This document shows positions 16,985 through 26,843 of a stretch of DNA of 64,000 nt, piece by piece. Under the pieces are notes generated by a model, which did not search any database, was not told the origin of the DNA, and was given only the letters and a program-made list of their open reading frames with translations. The stretch comes from Neptuniibacter sp. UBA6509 (GTDB taxonomy: Bacteria > Pseudomonadota > Gammaproteobacteria > Pseudomonadales > Balneatricaceae), in NCBI GenBank assembly GCA_002435145.1, contig DJLT01000120.1, forward strand, positions 1 through 64,000, in the 5' to 3' direction. The translations under genes were made by a program, and so were the position numbers. Within the stretch, counting starts at the first letter, position 1. Each line of letters starts with the position of its first letter.

Positions 16985-19900
16985 ATGAACCTGAACGAGA
17001 TTGAAATAGATTCTGTCCCCCTTAAGACAATTCTGTCTCATGAAGTTATTACGTTTGCTCCTACGGCACTGCTGTCAATCGTGCTGTTGGGTATGCAATC
17101 TCGTTCAATCAGCAGTGTTGTAGTCATTGACGAAGCAAACAAACCGGTTGGTATTTTTACTGAGCAAGATGCCATTAAATTGATGGTCGAGAGAAAGAAA
17201 GTTTCTAGTCTGCTATTAAGCGATGTGATGAGTCAGCCAGTACTGACAGTGTCTCCAAATTTAGGTTATGGCGCTGCGTATCAGTTAATGAGTGAGCATC
17301 GTGTAAGGCACTTGGTTGTGGTTGATGATGATGGGACGCTAATCGGTCTTGTTAGTGAAGGTGATTTCTTACATCACATGGGGATGGAATATCTTGTTGA
17401 GCTGAAAAAGGTTGAAGGCTCAATGACACAGCATGTCCATACGCGTGATTGTTCAGTGTCGTTTCAAGAAGTTCTTAGTTTAATGAACACTCAGCGCATC
17501 AGCTGCGTTGTTTTAACAAAAGATAAAAAGCCTGTTGGAATTTTGACCGAACGAGATATGGTCAAATTAGCTAGCCAAGATGCATCTGTGAGTGATTTAA
17601 GTGTTTCTGAGCAGATGACCAGCCCGCTGCACACGGTGGGAGGCGAAATGCCTTTGCAGCTAGCAAGTCGTTTAATGGAACGAAACCGGATTAGGCGGTT
17701 AGTTGTCGTTGATTGTCATGGCAGATTATCAGGAATCCTGACCCGACATGATATTGCTAAGGCATTACAGGGCTCCTATATCGAGTACCTCCAAGAAACG
17801 TTGGAGCGAAAGAATAAAGATTTACGCCATACCGAAGCCCTTTTAAGAGATATTGAGCAAAAGGCCTTTTATCAGAGTTTAGTCGAGCAGATCAGTGATG
17901 CTATTTTCATCATTGATGCTGATGACGGACGCATCTTGGATGCGAATGATCAAGCCGCCAGAAATCTTAGAATGTCGATGTCTGAACTGCTTGAAAAACG
18001 AGTGACCGATTTTTCTCTGACCATGACGAGTATTGATCAGTGGGTCGAACAGCATATACCGATGCTAAGAGAAAAGGGTGAGGTTCTGATTGAAACCGCA
18101 CACCGTCGTAGTGATGCTTCTGTGTACCCAACCGAAGTGAAAGCTCGTCTAGTTACATTTGGTACTAAGGAATATGTAGTTTCGGTGGCCCGAGATCTGA
18201 CCGAACGAGTTGAGGCTAATCATCGCCTTAAAGAGAGCGAGCAACGTTTTCGTTGCCTCTTTATGGAATCTCCTTTAGCGATGGCCTATGTCGATCATGA
18301 TGGACAGCTTATTAGTTTGAATAATCAGTTTACAGAGGTGTTTGGTTATTCTGCGAAAGATCTGCCCCATATCGAGTGTTGGTTTACACTTGCGTATCCT
18401 ACTCCTGAACATAGAGGGCGTGCGATGGCGTACTGGAGTAATGTGTTTGAGGATGCGAAAGAAACCTATGGTTTGATCGAAGCTAATGAGCATAAGGTTT
18501 GCTGTAAACAGGGCAATATTAAAACAGTTCGCTTTTCCGGAATGACTACCGAGCAAGGGTTTATGGCCATTTTGGAGGATATTACGGCTCAGAAACAAGC
18601 TGTAGCTGCGTTAAAGGAAAGCGCTGAAACTTATTTTAGTGTGATTACGACCGCGTTAGATGGTTTTTGGATTGTGGACACTTTAGGCAAGTTGGTTGAT
18701 GTCAATGAGTCCTATGTGCAGATGTCTGGTTATAGCCGTGAAGAATTAATGGCGATGCATATAGGGGATTTGGATGCGATTGAAACGACCGAAACCACTC
18801 AGAACCGAATTCAGCGGATGGTTGCTAAGGGGCGAGAAACTTTTCTAACTAAGCACCGACATAAGAATGGCAAAATCTTTGATGTCGAGGTCAATGTCAC
18901 CTATTGGCCAGGTCATGGCGGTCAACTTTTTGTTTTCCTGCGTGATGTTACTCAGCGGATAAAAGATGATGACTATTTACGTCAATCTGCAGTGGTTTTT
19001 GATAATACAAGTGAAGGCGTAATGATCACTGATCCTCAATGTAGGATCCAGATGGTTAATGCCGCTTTTAGTCAATTGACAGGCTATAAGGAGGACGAGG
19101 TTTTAGGTAAATCTTCGAATATTCTAAATTCGGGCCTTCATGATAAACAGTTCTATGCCCATATGTGGCAATCAATTAACAAAACTGGAAGCTGGCAAGG
19201 TGAGATCTGGAATCGAAGAAAAGATGGCACGACTTACCCCGAGCTTCTGAGTATTAGTCGGGTATTGGATAGCGCTGGTCGAATTACCCATTATGTCGGA
19301 GTTTTTGCCGATATTTCACGCCTCAAAGAGTCTGAAGAGAAACTCTCTTATTTAGCTCATCACGACATGCTTACCGGTTTACCCAATCGTTTGATGTTAC
19401 AAGCACGTCTAGAAGGTGCTTTAGGTGGGGCAAAGCGTCAAGATAATATGCTGGCGCTACTGTTATTAGATCTTGATCGATTTAAAGACATTAATGATAG
19501 TTTTGGTCATGCAGCAGGCGATGAGTTACTTAAGCAGGTTTCCCAAACTTTAGAAGGGCGTCTAAGGTCTGCTGATATGGTTTGCCGTATGGGGGGCGAT
19601 GAATTTGCTATTTTGTTAGAGCATATCAGCCATAGTGAAGACGCGGGTCGTGTCGCTGATGACATCATCGATTCGCTCTCTAGAACTTGGAATTTGAGTA
19701 ACGGTTGTGACGTTTCTATCGGTGCTTCCATCGGTATTAGTATTTTTCCTACTCAAAGCGAAGATGCTGAAGCCTTACTTCAGCACGCGGATGCTGCTTT
19801 GTATCGTGCTAAAGAGGAAGGACGTGGCCGCTTTCAGTATTTTACAGAAGCGCTGACACGAGATGCGCGTCACCGGTTAGAGCTCGAGGCTAGATTAGTT

Positions 19901-20647
19901 TATGGTTTAGCCCACGAAGAGATGGCGGTTTATTATCAGCCTCAGATAGATATAAATACAGGCCAAGTCGTGGGAGCGGAAGCTTTGGTTCGATGGATAG
20001 ATCCTGAGAGGGGGGTAATTTCACCTGATCAGTTTATTCCGTTGGCTGAGCATACAGGTCTGATTGCAAAAGTTGGTAGCTTTGTGCTTCAGGAAAGCTG
20101 TAAACAGCTCACTTCATGGATTGAGCAAGGTTATGAGCCAATATCCATAGCGATTAACTTATCACCGGTGCAGTTAAGGCATTCGGACATAAAGGAAGAG
20201 ATCGGGCGTGTTTTACACCAAACGTCATTGCCTCCTGAACTATTAGAGATTGAAATTACTGAAAGCGCTTTGATAGAGAGAGAGCAAGAGTCGATAGATA
20301 TCTTGAACGATTTACGTTCGTTGGGAATCCGTATCGCAATAGATGATTTTGGTACGGGGTATTCTTCACTGGCTTACCTGAAAAAATTCCCTATTGATGT
20401 ATTAAAAATTGATAAGTCTTTTGTAGATGATATTCCTTCTGATAAAGATGACATGGTCATTGCATCAACTATTGTTGCGATGGGGCATAGTTTGGGGTTA
20501 TCTGTTTTAGCAGAGGGCGTTGAAACCAAAGAGCAGTTAGAATTTTTGGCGAGTAAAGAGTGTAATCATTATCAAGGCTTTCTAAAAAGTAAGCCAATAC
20601 CTGCGCACGAGTTCCCTCAGTTTTTGAAAAAACGTTCTATATCTTAA
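16985..20647 (+). CDS. Four-CBS, four-PAS, GGDEF-EAL c-di-GMP protein
   Basis: This 1,220-residue soluble protein has, in order, four CBS domains (about residues 10-265), a short coiled linker, four PAS domains (about 290-410, 420-540, 545-665 and 667-785), GGDEF (about 790-955) and EAL (about 965-1215). GGDEF is intact with an I-site RSAD five residues upstream, so diguanylate cyclase activity with product inhibition is possible. The EAL domain keeps EALVRW, ITES, DDFGTGYSSL and EGVET, so phosphodiesterase activity is possible too. CBS pairs usually bind adenine nucleotides. I use ATG 16985 rather than TTG 16976. A second GGDEF gene follows. Confidence 0.93.
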   Translation: MNLNEIEIDSVPLKTILSHEVITFAPTALLSIVLLGMQSRSISSVVVIDEANKPVGIFTEQDAIKLMVERKKVSSLLLSDVMSQPVLTVSPNLGYGAAYQLMSEHRVRHLVVVDDDGTLIGLVSEGDFLHHMGMEYLVELKKVEGSMTQHVHTRDCSVSFQEVLSLMNTQRISCVVLTKDKKPVGILTERDMVKLASQDASVSDLSVSEQMTSPLHTVGGEMPLQLASRLMERNRIRRLVVVDCHGRLSGILTRHDIAKALQGSYIEYLQETLERKNKDLRHTEALLRDIEQKAFYQSLVEQISDAIFIIDADDGRILDANDQAARNLRMSMSELLEKRVTDFSLTMTSIDQWVEQHIPMLREKGEVLIETAHRRSDASVYPTEVKARLVTFGTKEYVVSVARDLTERVEANHRLKESEQRFRCLFMESPLAMAYVDHDGQLISLNNQFTEVFGYSAKDLPHIECWFTLAYPTPEHRGRAMAYWSNVFEDAKETYGLIEANEHKVCCKQGNIKTVRFSGMTTEQGFMAILEDITAQKQAVAALKESAETYFSVITTALDGFWIVDTLGKLVDVNESYVQMSGYSREELMAMHIGDLDAIETTETTQNRIQRMVAKGRETFLTKHRHKNGKIFDVEVNVTYWPGHGGQLFVFLRDVTQRIKDDDYLRQSAVVFDNTSEGVMITDPQCRIQMVNAAFSQLTGYKEDEVLGKSSNILNSGLHDKQFYAHMWQSINKTGSWQGEIWNRRKDGTTYPELLSISRVLDSAGRITHYVGVFADISRLKESEEKLSYLAHHDMLTGLPNRLMLQARLEGALGGAKRQDNMLALLLLDLDRFKDINDSFGHAAGDELLKQVSQTLEGRLRSADMVCRMGGDEFAILLEHISHSEDAGRVADDIIDSLSRTWNLSNGCDVSIGASIGISIFPTQSEDAEALLQHADAALYRAKEEGRGRFQYFTEALTRDARHRLELEARLVYGLAHEEMAVYYQPQIDINTGQVVGAEALVRWIDPERGVISPDQFIPLAEHTGLIAKVGSFVLQESCKQLTSWIEQGYEPISIAINLSPVQLRHSDIKEEIGRVLHQTSLPPELLEIEITESALIEREQESIDILNDLRSLGIRIAIDDFGTGYSSLAYLKKFPIDVLKIDKSFVDDIPSDKDDMVIASTIVAMGHSLGLSVLAEGVETKEQLEFLASKECNHYQGFLKSKPIPAHEFPQFLKKRSIS

Positions 20648-20773
20648 CCGATATACTATCATTTATACTATAGGCCTTAATTAACAATAGTGTTAATTGG
20701 GGGTAATGCCGCTTTTGCGTTACGTTTAGGGATTAAACTTCCATTTGTAGTTTTATTAAGGACGATATCTTAT

Positions 20774-21970
20774 ATGTGTTTAAAAAGCCTATTAACGTCG
20801 CATGATTCGTATCTTCGACGTTTTTTTCTTGTGGCTATTTCTGTATTAGTGTTGCTCTTAATCCTTAGTAGTTTTGCTTCGTATAAATTATATGAGCGTT
20901 ATGTAATCCGGCTAGCTGAATCTAATGCGGCCAATTTGACTTCAGCTATAGTGGATGCTCGGTATACGGCTTTATTAAATGTTTTAAACAGTCCGATTCA
21001 AGAACCTGAAGGGTTGTCCAGCCTAGATTCTGATTTACGTGCTTTTGTGAAGCCGTATAGCATTGTGAAAATAAAGATGTTTTCGCTTTCTGGGATCGTT
21101 GTATATAGCACCGACATCTCATTACTTGGTAGCTCTTCTGCGGGAAATGAAAACCTTGATAAAGCGTTAGCGGGTGGAAGTAGTTCTTCTATTCAGACAA
21201 AAGATAAAATTGCTGACTTGGCTGATGAAACTCGTTTCGATGTCGATGTGGTTGAAAGTTATGTTCCGATGTACGGATTCGATAATAAAGTGATAGGTGT
21301 TTTTGAAATCTATCAGGATATGACTCGATTTAGGGCAGAGGTAAAAGAGGGGGTTGTCTCTTTTACAGTCGGTTTTGGGCTTCTTTTGATTGTGCTTTTA
21401 TTAGGTGCATTTTATTTTATAAAAAGTTCAGCTAGGAAAATGCTCGTTCAGCAGAAGCAATTTGAGCAGTTTGCTACGATTGACCCGGTTACAAACGTTT
21501 TCAATCGAGGCGAGATTACGCGCCAAATGGAATCAGAATGGGAGCGCTTTAGTCGAGCTGGATCCGACCAAAAGGGTTTTGGTTTAATGATGCTCGATTT
21601 AGATCACTTTAAAAGAGTTAATGATGATTACGGCCACCAGATAGGAGATGAGCTACTAAAGCGGATAGCGCATCGCCTGCAAGGAGAGCTTCGTATCTAT
21701 TCCCAGCTGGGTCGCTATGGTGGAGAGGAGTTTGTCGTCTTACTGCCTGAGGTGACAATGGTGGAATTAAACGGCATTGCTGATCGGATACTTAAATTGA
21801 TCTCTGAGAAGCCATTTACTATTCAAACAAATGAAATTTTTATAACGCTAAGCATTGGATTAGCAATTGCAAAAAGGTCAGATTTAAATGTCGATGCGGT
21901 TTTAAAACGTGCAGATGATAATTTATATATGGCTAAAGATGCTGGCCGTAATCGAAAATGGGGGGAGTAA
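20774..21970 (+). CDS. Membrane diguanylate cyclase
   Basis: The protein has a membrane helix near its start (RRFFLVAISVLVLLLILSS), a periplasmic sensor region of about 150 residues, a second helix (FGLLLIVLLLGAFYFI) and a C-terminal GGDEF domain with GGEEF in RYGGEEFVVLLPE, so it should make c-di-GMP. The I-site position reads RIYS, not RxxD, so product inhibition is probably lost. I start at ATG 20774, behind AAGGA, giving 398 residues; an upstream in-frame start would add 28 residues that look untranslated. It lies downstream of the CBS-PAS gene. Confidence 0.9.
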   Translation: MCLKSLLTSHDSYLRRFFLVAISVLVLLLILSSFASYKLYERYVIRLAESNAANLTSAIVDARYTALLNVLNSPIQEPEGLSSLDSDLRAFVKPYSIVKIKMFSLSGIVVYSTDISLLGSSSAGNENLDKALAGGSSSSIQTKDKIADLADETRFDVDVVESYVPMYGFDNKVIGVFEIYQDMTRFRAEVKEGVVSFTVGFGLLLIVLLLGAFYFIKSSARKMLVQQKQFEQFATIDPVTNVFNRGEITRQMESEWERFSRAGSDQKGFGLMMLDLDHFKRVNDDYGHQIGDELLKRIAHRLQGELRIYSQLGRYGGEEFVVLLPEVTMVELNGIADRILKLISEKPFTIQTNEIFITLSIGLAIAKRSDLNVDAVLKRADDNLYMAKDAGRNRKWGE

Positions 21971-21974
21971 TTTA

Positions 21975-22039
21975 GCGAATAAGCTTCTAGCTCACGGTTC
22001 AAATGATTGTGAGTTTTCGCTGTAGTGAAGCTTATTCGC
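21975..22039. repeat. Perfect 13-bp inverted repeat with inner stem
   Basis: GCGAATAAGCTTC at 21975-21987 is matched exactly by its complement at 22027-22039, and CTCAC (21991-21995) pairs with GTGAG (22009-22013) inside. It lies between the convergent GGDEF and creD genes and has no clear T-run, so it may be a convergent terminator-like or RNA-stability structure, or a remnant of a mobile repeat. Confidence 0.7.
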
Positions 22040-22055
22040 GGTGCTTGTTATAGCC

Positions 22056-23471
22056 TCACTTAGGAATTCTAGCTTCTCCAGTTTCATCCGTTTTTAAATC
22101 TAAGTCTCTCTTCTCTGCTTGTTTCTCGTTAGTTGAACTTATCTGGTACCAGTTAACTTTGCGTGTGGATAACATACCTATTGCAAGTATTGAGAAAATC
22201 AGCACGGATCCCATGAGTAAGGCAAAATCCTCTGATGAAATAATCATATAGAGTAAGCCATATAACACGGTAATTCCTGCTGCAAAACTCCCACCTCGCT
22301 GGCTGCTTTTTAAGACGGCGCTTAAATAAATCCCCAAAAGGCCGCAACAAGCGGTTGTTGCAACGATATACGCCCAAGCAAAAGGGATATGCTCGCTTAG
22401 GGATATCAGTAGTAAGTAGAACAGAGCGAGAGCCATACCGACCATGCCATACTGAATCGGATGTATCTGTAGTTTCTTAAGTACTTCAAAGAGGAAGAAA
22501 AGCATAAACGTTACGGCAATGAATAAAAGGCCATACTTTATGGCGCGTTCCGCTTGGGAATACATATCTACAGGATCAATAAACTCTGTACCAACAGCAT
22601 AGCTGCTGAGATTGCAGTTACGGTTCTCTTGGCAGCTTTGAAGGACAGTGTTTAAATCTCCAGAAAAAGGTGAGGTGTCCCACTGAGCAGTAAAACCTGT
22701 TTCTGAAATGTCATAGTTGGTGGGTAGATGGCGGCCAGTAAAACTAGGGTGTGGCCAGTCTGATTTCATATTGATGCGGCTGTTGTCGCCTGTAGGCGTA
22801 ATCAGTAAGGTTTCCATCCCTTTTATCTGCATGCTTAAAGACATTGAGGTTGTGGATAACTTACTTGCTAGAAAGGAAGGAACCTCTGCGTTAATACCCT
22901 GCATATTTGCTTTTAAGTGACTTCCGGAGGTGAAACTGAGTTTTGATTCTCCCCATTGAGCATCTGGTTCAGAAACGATCCCCCGTGTGTCGGAGATAAG
23001 AACTGTCATGCGTGCTTGGCCCCAAAGCATCTGACCTTTATATTTCTTTTCTAACTGGGCTTTGTGTTTCAGTAGCTTCGCGTTAGAAAATTCAGCTTCG
23101 ATATTTAGGTTGCCGCTGTAAACCGGGATCTGGTAGATGCCTCGGCTACGGGTATCGTTTTTGATATCCGCATGGCTGGTTAACTTTGTTGGCAGTAGTA
23201 GGTGCTTGCCACTCAATTTACGATTAACGGTTTTATATGTTTTTTCCTTTTCACTCCATTGCTGTTCTTGATATTTAATGTGCCACGGAATAATGGCAAT
23301 CGGTCCTGAAATTGTCTGCTGCCCGGTCCATTTACTGGCAATGTCATTTACAACCTGAGAGCGATAACTCATGCGTTCGTAGATAACCCCTTGTTCAAGT
23401 AAAAGGGGGATCCAGAGTAACAAACCAAGAATGCCAATAATGATCAGCTTTAGTGTAATACGCTTAGACAT
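22056..23471 (-). CDS. creD: Inner-membrane protein CreD
   Basis: CreD is an inner-membrane protein of the CreBC regulon; it influences envelope homeostasis and, in Pseudomonas and Aeromonas, beta-lactam responses. The 471-residue product has an N-terminal helix, the family motif GPIAIIPW in the periplasmic domain, an EGVIYERxxYR-like segment near the start, and five or so C-terminal helices. I use ATG 23471 with GGAGAGG upstream rather than 23495. The gene is about 3.4 kb away from creBC, separated by plus-strand genes. No complete TTCAC-N6-TTCAC CreB site was found; only one TTCAC half is present upstream. Confidence 0.92.
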   Translation of the reverse strand: MSKRITLKLIIIGILGLLLWIPLLLEQGVIYERMSYRSQVVNDIASKWTGQQTISGPIAIIPWHIKYQEQQWSEKEKTYKTVNRKLSGKHLLLPTKLTSHADIKNDTRSRGIYQIPVYSGNLNIEAEFSNAKLLKHKAQLEKKYKGQMLWGQARMTVLISDTRGIVSEPDAQWGESKLSFTSGSHLKANMQGINAEVPSFLASKLSTTSMSLSMQIKGMETLLITPTGDNSRINMKSDWPHPSFTGRHLPTNYDISETGFTAQWDTSPFSGDLNTVLQSCQENRNCNLSSYAVGTEFIDPVDMYSQAERAIKYGLLFIAVTFMLFFLFEVLKKLQIHPIQYGMVGMALALFYLLLISLSEHIPFAWAYIVATTACCGLLGIYLSAVLKSSQRGGSFAAGITVLYGLLYMIISSEDFALLMGSVLIFSILAIGMLSTRKVNWYQISSTNEKQAEKRDLDLKTDETGEARIPK

Positions 23472-23669
23472 AATGCCTCTCCAATAATGAATCACTTAGC
23501 ATTAGCTTAAAGAAGCGATGTGGGAGCCTGATGTGTGAAGCGTGTGTTTTGTGTGTGGATTTTGACTGTTCCTATTTATTTTATTTTTGCTGTGCCTGTG
23601 CCTACTTGCTGTTTCGGATTAAGCTACACCGGTTGTTTTTAACCTTGTTAATACGAGATTGTTGCCAGC

Positions 23670-25322
23670 ATGTATCACTACGATGATTTAGACCGAGACG
23701 TTGTTCATAACCGTGTTTTTCAATTTAAAGATCAAATGACCCGCTTTTTAAACGGGGAGTTGAGTGAAGAAGCGTTTTTACCTTTGCGCTTACAAAACGG
23801 TTTGTACGTACAAAAGCATGCGCCGATGTTAAGGGTGGCGGTGCCATATGGCATGCTCTCATCTAAGCAGGTTAGGAGGCTGGCTGGTATCTGTCACAAG
23901 TATGATAGGGATTATTGTCATATTACCACTCGGCAGAATGTTCAGTTCAATTGGGTTGAGTTTAAAGATGTGCCTGAAATTTTGGCGGACCTTGCCAGTG
24001 TTGAGATGCATGCTATTCAGACGAGTGGCAACTGTATTCGTAATACGACATCGGACCCTATAGCGGGGGTGGCTGTAGATGAGTTGATTGATCCTCGGCC
24101 TTACTGCGAAATTATTCGTCAATGGTCCTCTTTGCATCCAGAGTTTGCTTTCTTGCCGCGTAAATTCAAAATTGCAGTTATTGGTGCAGAGGAAGATAGA
24201 GCTTCTATCCGTTTACATGATATTGGTATTAAAGCTGTACGTTCAGCGGCAGGGGAATATGGTTTTGAGATTTGGGGAGGGGGCGGTTTAGGTCGCACAC
24301 CTATGTTGGCCAGCCTGATTAGAGAGTTTTTACCGCAAAAATATCTGCTGGGTTATCTGAAATCAATTTTACGTGTCTATAACCAGTACGGCCGAAGAGA
24401 CAATAAATACAAAGCGCGGATTAAAATCTTAGTGGGTGCTTTAGGTACGCAAGAGTTTTCTCGCCAAGTTGAAAAAGAGTTTGAACGTAATTGTGAGACC
24501 GACCCGCAATTAACGGAAGAAGAGTTTAAGTACGCGAGTTCTTTTTTTACAGCGCCGAGTTATCAGATTTTACCTGAACGTCATGAGCAGGCAGGGCCGC
24601 ATCCTGAAGCCTATCAGAATTGGTTGGATCGCAACGTTAAGCGTCACAAAGTGTCAGGCTATCGAATTGTTACTCTATCTTTGAAACATGAAGGGCAAGC
24701 GCCGGGTGATATTACCACCGAGCAACTTCATCATATTGCGGATCTGGCTGATCGCTATTCATTTGGCGAAGTGCGTACCACGCAGCAACAAAATATTGTT
24801 CTCGCGGATGTTCAAGCAAATGATTTATATAGTCTTTGGTTGGATAGTGAAGCTCAAGGTTTAGTGACGCCCACAGTCAGTACTTTAGCTGATACGGTGT
24901 GTTGTCCGGGTGGCGACTTTTGCGGTTTGGCTAATGCCCGTTCCCTGCCCGTTAATGAGGCGATTCAGCAGCGTTTTAGTGACTTGAATAAATTGTATGC
25001 ATTAGGTGATTTGTCTTTAAGGATATCTGGCTGCATTAATGCGTGTGCTCATCATCATATAGCGAATATCGGTATTTTAGGCATCGATAAAAAGGGTGAA
25101 GAGTTCTATCAGATTACCTTAGGCGGTAAAACCGGGTACGAGTCAGCTATCGGCAAAGTTCTGGGGCCCTCTCTACCGTTGGATAAAGTCGCGCCCGCCG
25201 TTGAAAAAATTATCCAGTTGTATGTTGAGCAACGCTCAGACGAGACTGAGACATTTTCTTCCACTTATGAGCGTTTAGGTAAAGCAGCTTTTAAGGAGCA
25301 GGTTTATGCAACAGATTATTAA
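23670..25322 (+). CDS. cysI: Sulfite reductase hemoprotein-type (nitrite/sulfite reductase)
   Basis: The 550-residue protein reduces sulfite to sulfide in assimilation, using siroheme coupled to a 4Fe-4S cluster. The cluster ligands are visible as C-x5-C in CPGGDFC and C-x3-C in GCINACAHHH. The N-terminal half carries the ferredoxin-like repeats with TTRQNVQFNWV and a second copy TTQQQNIVL. It is the stand-alone CysI type found with DUF934 in Pseudomonas, not the CysJ-dependent E. coli arrangement, so electrons probably come from ferredoxin or another donor. The next gene overlaps by 17 bp. Confidence 0.93.
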   Translation: MYHYDDLDRDVVHNRVFQFKDQMTRFLNGELSEEAFLPLRLQNGLYVQKHAPMLRVAVPYGMLSSKQVRRLAGICHKYDRDYCHITTRQNVQFNWVEFKDVPEILADLASVEMHAIQTSGNCIRNTTSDPIAGVAVDELIDPRPYCEIIRQWSSLHPEFAFLPRKFKIAVIGAEEDRASIRLHDIGIKAVRSAAGEYGFEIWGGGGLGRTPMLASLIREFLPQKYLLGYLKSILRVYNQYGRRDNKYKARIKILVGALGTQEFSRQVEKEFERNCETDPQLTEEEFKYASSFFTAPSYQILPERHEQAGPHPEAYQNWLDRNVKRHKVSGYRIVTLSLKHEGQAPGDITTEQLHHIADLADRYSFGEVRTTQQQNIVLADVQANDLYSLWLDSEAQGLVTPTVSTLADTVCCPGGDFCGLANARSLPVNEAIQQRFSDLNKLYALGDLSLRISGCINACAHHHIANIGILGIDKKGEEFYQITLGGKTGYESAIGKVLGPSLPLDKVAPAVEKIIQLYVEQRSDETETFSSTYERLGKAAFKEQVYATDY

Positions 25323-25824
25323 GAATGGCCAAGTAGTAAACGATGATTGGTATTTGATTAGCGATAATGAAACGGACTTTATACCGCTAGAGTGCAAGAA
25401 ATATATTTTACCTTTAGCGGTTTGGATGGAGTTTTATCCCCATTTTACGCTGTTTCATGAAAAGCCAGGTTTGCTGTTATCCAGTGAAATAGATCTTAAT
25501 CAAGTGAGGTCCGCGATCACAGAAGCGCCCTTGATTGTAATCTTTTTCGCGAGCTTTATGGATGGAACCGGATTTTCAACCGGATCATTGTTACGCGAAA
25601 CATTTAATTTTAAAGGTGAGCTTAGGGCCACAGGTGAGATCTTGCCTGATCAAATGGATTATTTAAGTCGTTGTGGTTTTGACGCTCTCTCTTTTGCAGA
25701 TCTTAATGCACTAAGACAAGCCGAAAAAATGATTCAAGCTAGGGAGGGTGACAAGGCTAAGAACTATCAGGGTGATGTACAGATGCCTAGAACACCGTTC
25801 CAACAACGTTTCTCCAAAGTCTGA
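25306..25824 (+). CDS. DUF934 protein associated with sulfite reductase
   Basis: This 172-residue protein belongs to DUF934, a family that almost always follows cysI and has an uncertain function in assimilatory sulfate reduction. The typical RGYS-like region reads GTGFSTGSLLRE, then FKGELRATGEILPDQMDYLSRCGFDA. The start overlaps cysI by 17 bp, so translation is coupled, and the next gene begins one base after its stop. A role in delivering electrons or assembling siroheme enzymes is only inferred. Confidence 0.9.
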   Translation: MQQIIKNGQVVNDDWYLISDNETDFIPLECKKYILPLAVWMEFYPHFTLFHEKPGLLLSSEIDLNQVRSAITEAPLIVIFFASFMDGTGFSTGSLLRETFNFKGELRATGEILPDQMDYLSRCGFDALSFADLNALRQAEKMIQAREGDKAKNYQGDVQMPRTPFQQRFSKV

Positions 25825-25825
25825 A

Positions 25826-26743
25826 ATGGCAAAAAGGGTGGTAGGCACAGGTTTGACGGGTTCAAGTGCTGATAATCTAAGAGGCAGTACCTTTATGTTA
25901 TTGGCGATGGCTGCTTTCGCGATCGAAGATATGTTTATTAAAGCTGCGGCTGAAACTATCTCGTTAGGGGTGGTATTGGCGTTATTCGGTTTTGGTGGAA
26001 TGTTTGTGTTTATGCTGATGACCTGGAGCAAGGGAGAGAAGGTATTGCGCCCTGAAGTTGTTTCAGGGCCTATATTGACCCGAGCGGCATGTGAAATTAT
26101 AGGGCGTTTGTGCTTTGCATTGGCGATTACGCTTACCCCACTATCGAGTGCTTCCGCTATTTTACAGGCGACCCCCTTGGTTGTGGTGGTGGGGGCGGCC
26201 CTTATTTTTAGAGAGCATGTGAGTACTTCACGCTGGATAGCGATCGCGCTTGGTTTCTGTGGCGTGCTGATGATTATCAGACCCGGACTTGATAGCTTTA
26301 ATCCTGCTTCCCTTTTTGCTTTGCTCAGTACTTTGGGGTTTGCAGGTCGTGATCTGGCGACACGAGGGGCGTCTACTTCTTTGAGTAATGCACATTTAGG
26401 TGTGTATGGTTTTTTTGTTCTGATACCGACGGGTCTTGTGCTACATGTTGTTCAGGCGGAAGCTGTCGATCTCCAATTCAAGGCAATGTTATCTGTTTTG
26501 GGTGCTGTTGCATTTGGTGTGATTGCATACAATGCGCTGACTATCGCTATGCGAACCGGTGATGTTTCAGTCGTGACCCCTTTTCGTTACACACGTTTAT
26601 TGTTTTCGTTTGCATTAGGGTTCGTGATCTTCGGTGAAATACCCGATATATGGACTTGGATAGGAGCAGGAGTGATTGTGTCTAGTGGTGTTTATACGTT
26701 ACTTGTAAGCCGCCAAAGCATGCGTAAAAAAGCCCATGTGTAA
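25826..26743 (+). CDS. EamA/DMT-family transporter
   Basis: The 305-residue protein has two EamA domains of about five helices each (LLAMAAFAIEDMFIKAA in the first; SVLGAVAFGVIAYNALT and TPFRYTRLLFSFALGFVIFGE in the second), typical of drug/metabolite exporters. I start at ATG 25826, immediately after the DUF934 stop, not at 25748 where the extra residues overlap DUF934 in another frame. It is third in the cysI unit. Its substrate is unknown; a sulfur or cysteine-type metabolite is only a guess from position. Confidence 0.88.
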   Translation: MAKRVVGTGLTGSSADNLRGSTFMLLAMAAFAIEDMFIKAAAETISLGVVLALFGFGGMFVFMLMTWSKGEKVLRPEVVSGPILTRAACEIIGRLCFALAITLTPLSSASAILQATPLVVVVGAALIFREHVSTSRWIAIALGFCGVLMIIRPGLDSFNPASLFALLSTLGFAGRDLATRGASTSLSNAHLGVYGFFVLIPTGLVLHVVQAEAVDLQFKAMLSVLGAVAFGVIAYNALTIAMRTGDVSVVTPFRYTRLLFSFALGFVIFGEIPDIWTWIGAGVIVSSGVYTLLVSRQSMRKKAHV

Positions 26744-26843
26744 AAACAATAAACTTAGCATTTTTTGAACAGTTGTTTTGTGGATGAAGTGCTTAATACA
26801 GAAGTGGTTTTTTACGTGGCATCTTCTGTCGTGCCATTTAACT

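Noticed and set aside
23472..23669. CreB binding site (TTCAC-N6-TTCAC) upstream of creD
   Set aside because: Only one TTCAC half was found on the minus strand; the second half reads AAAAC, so it is not called as a feature.
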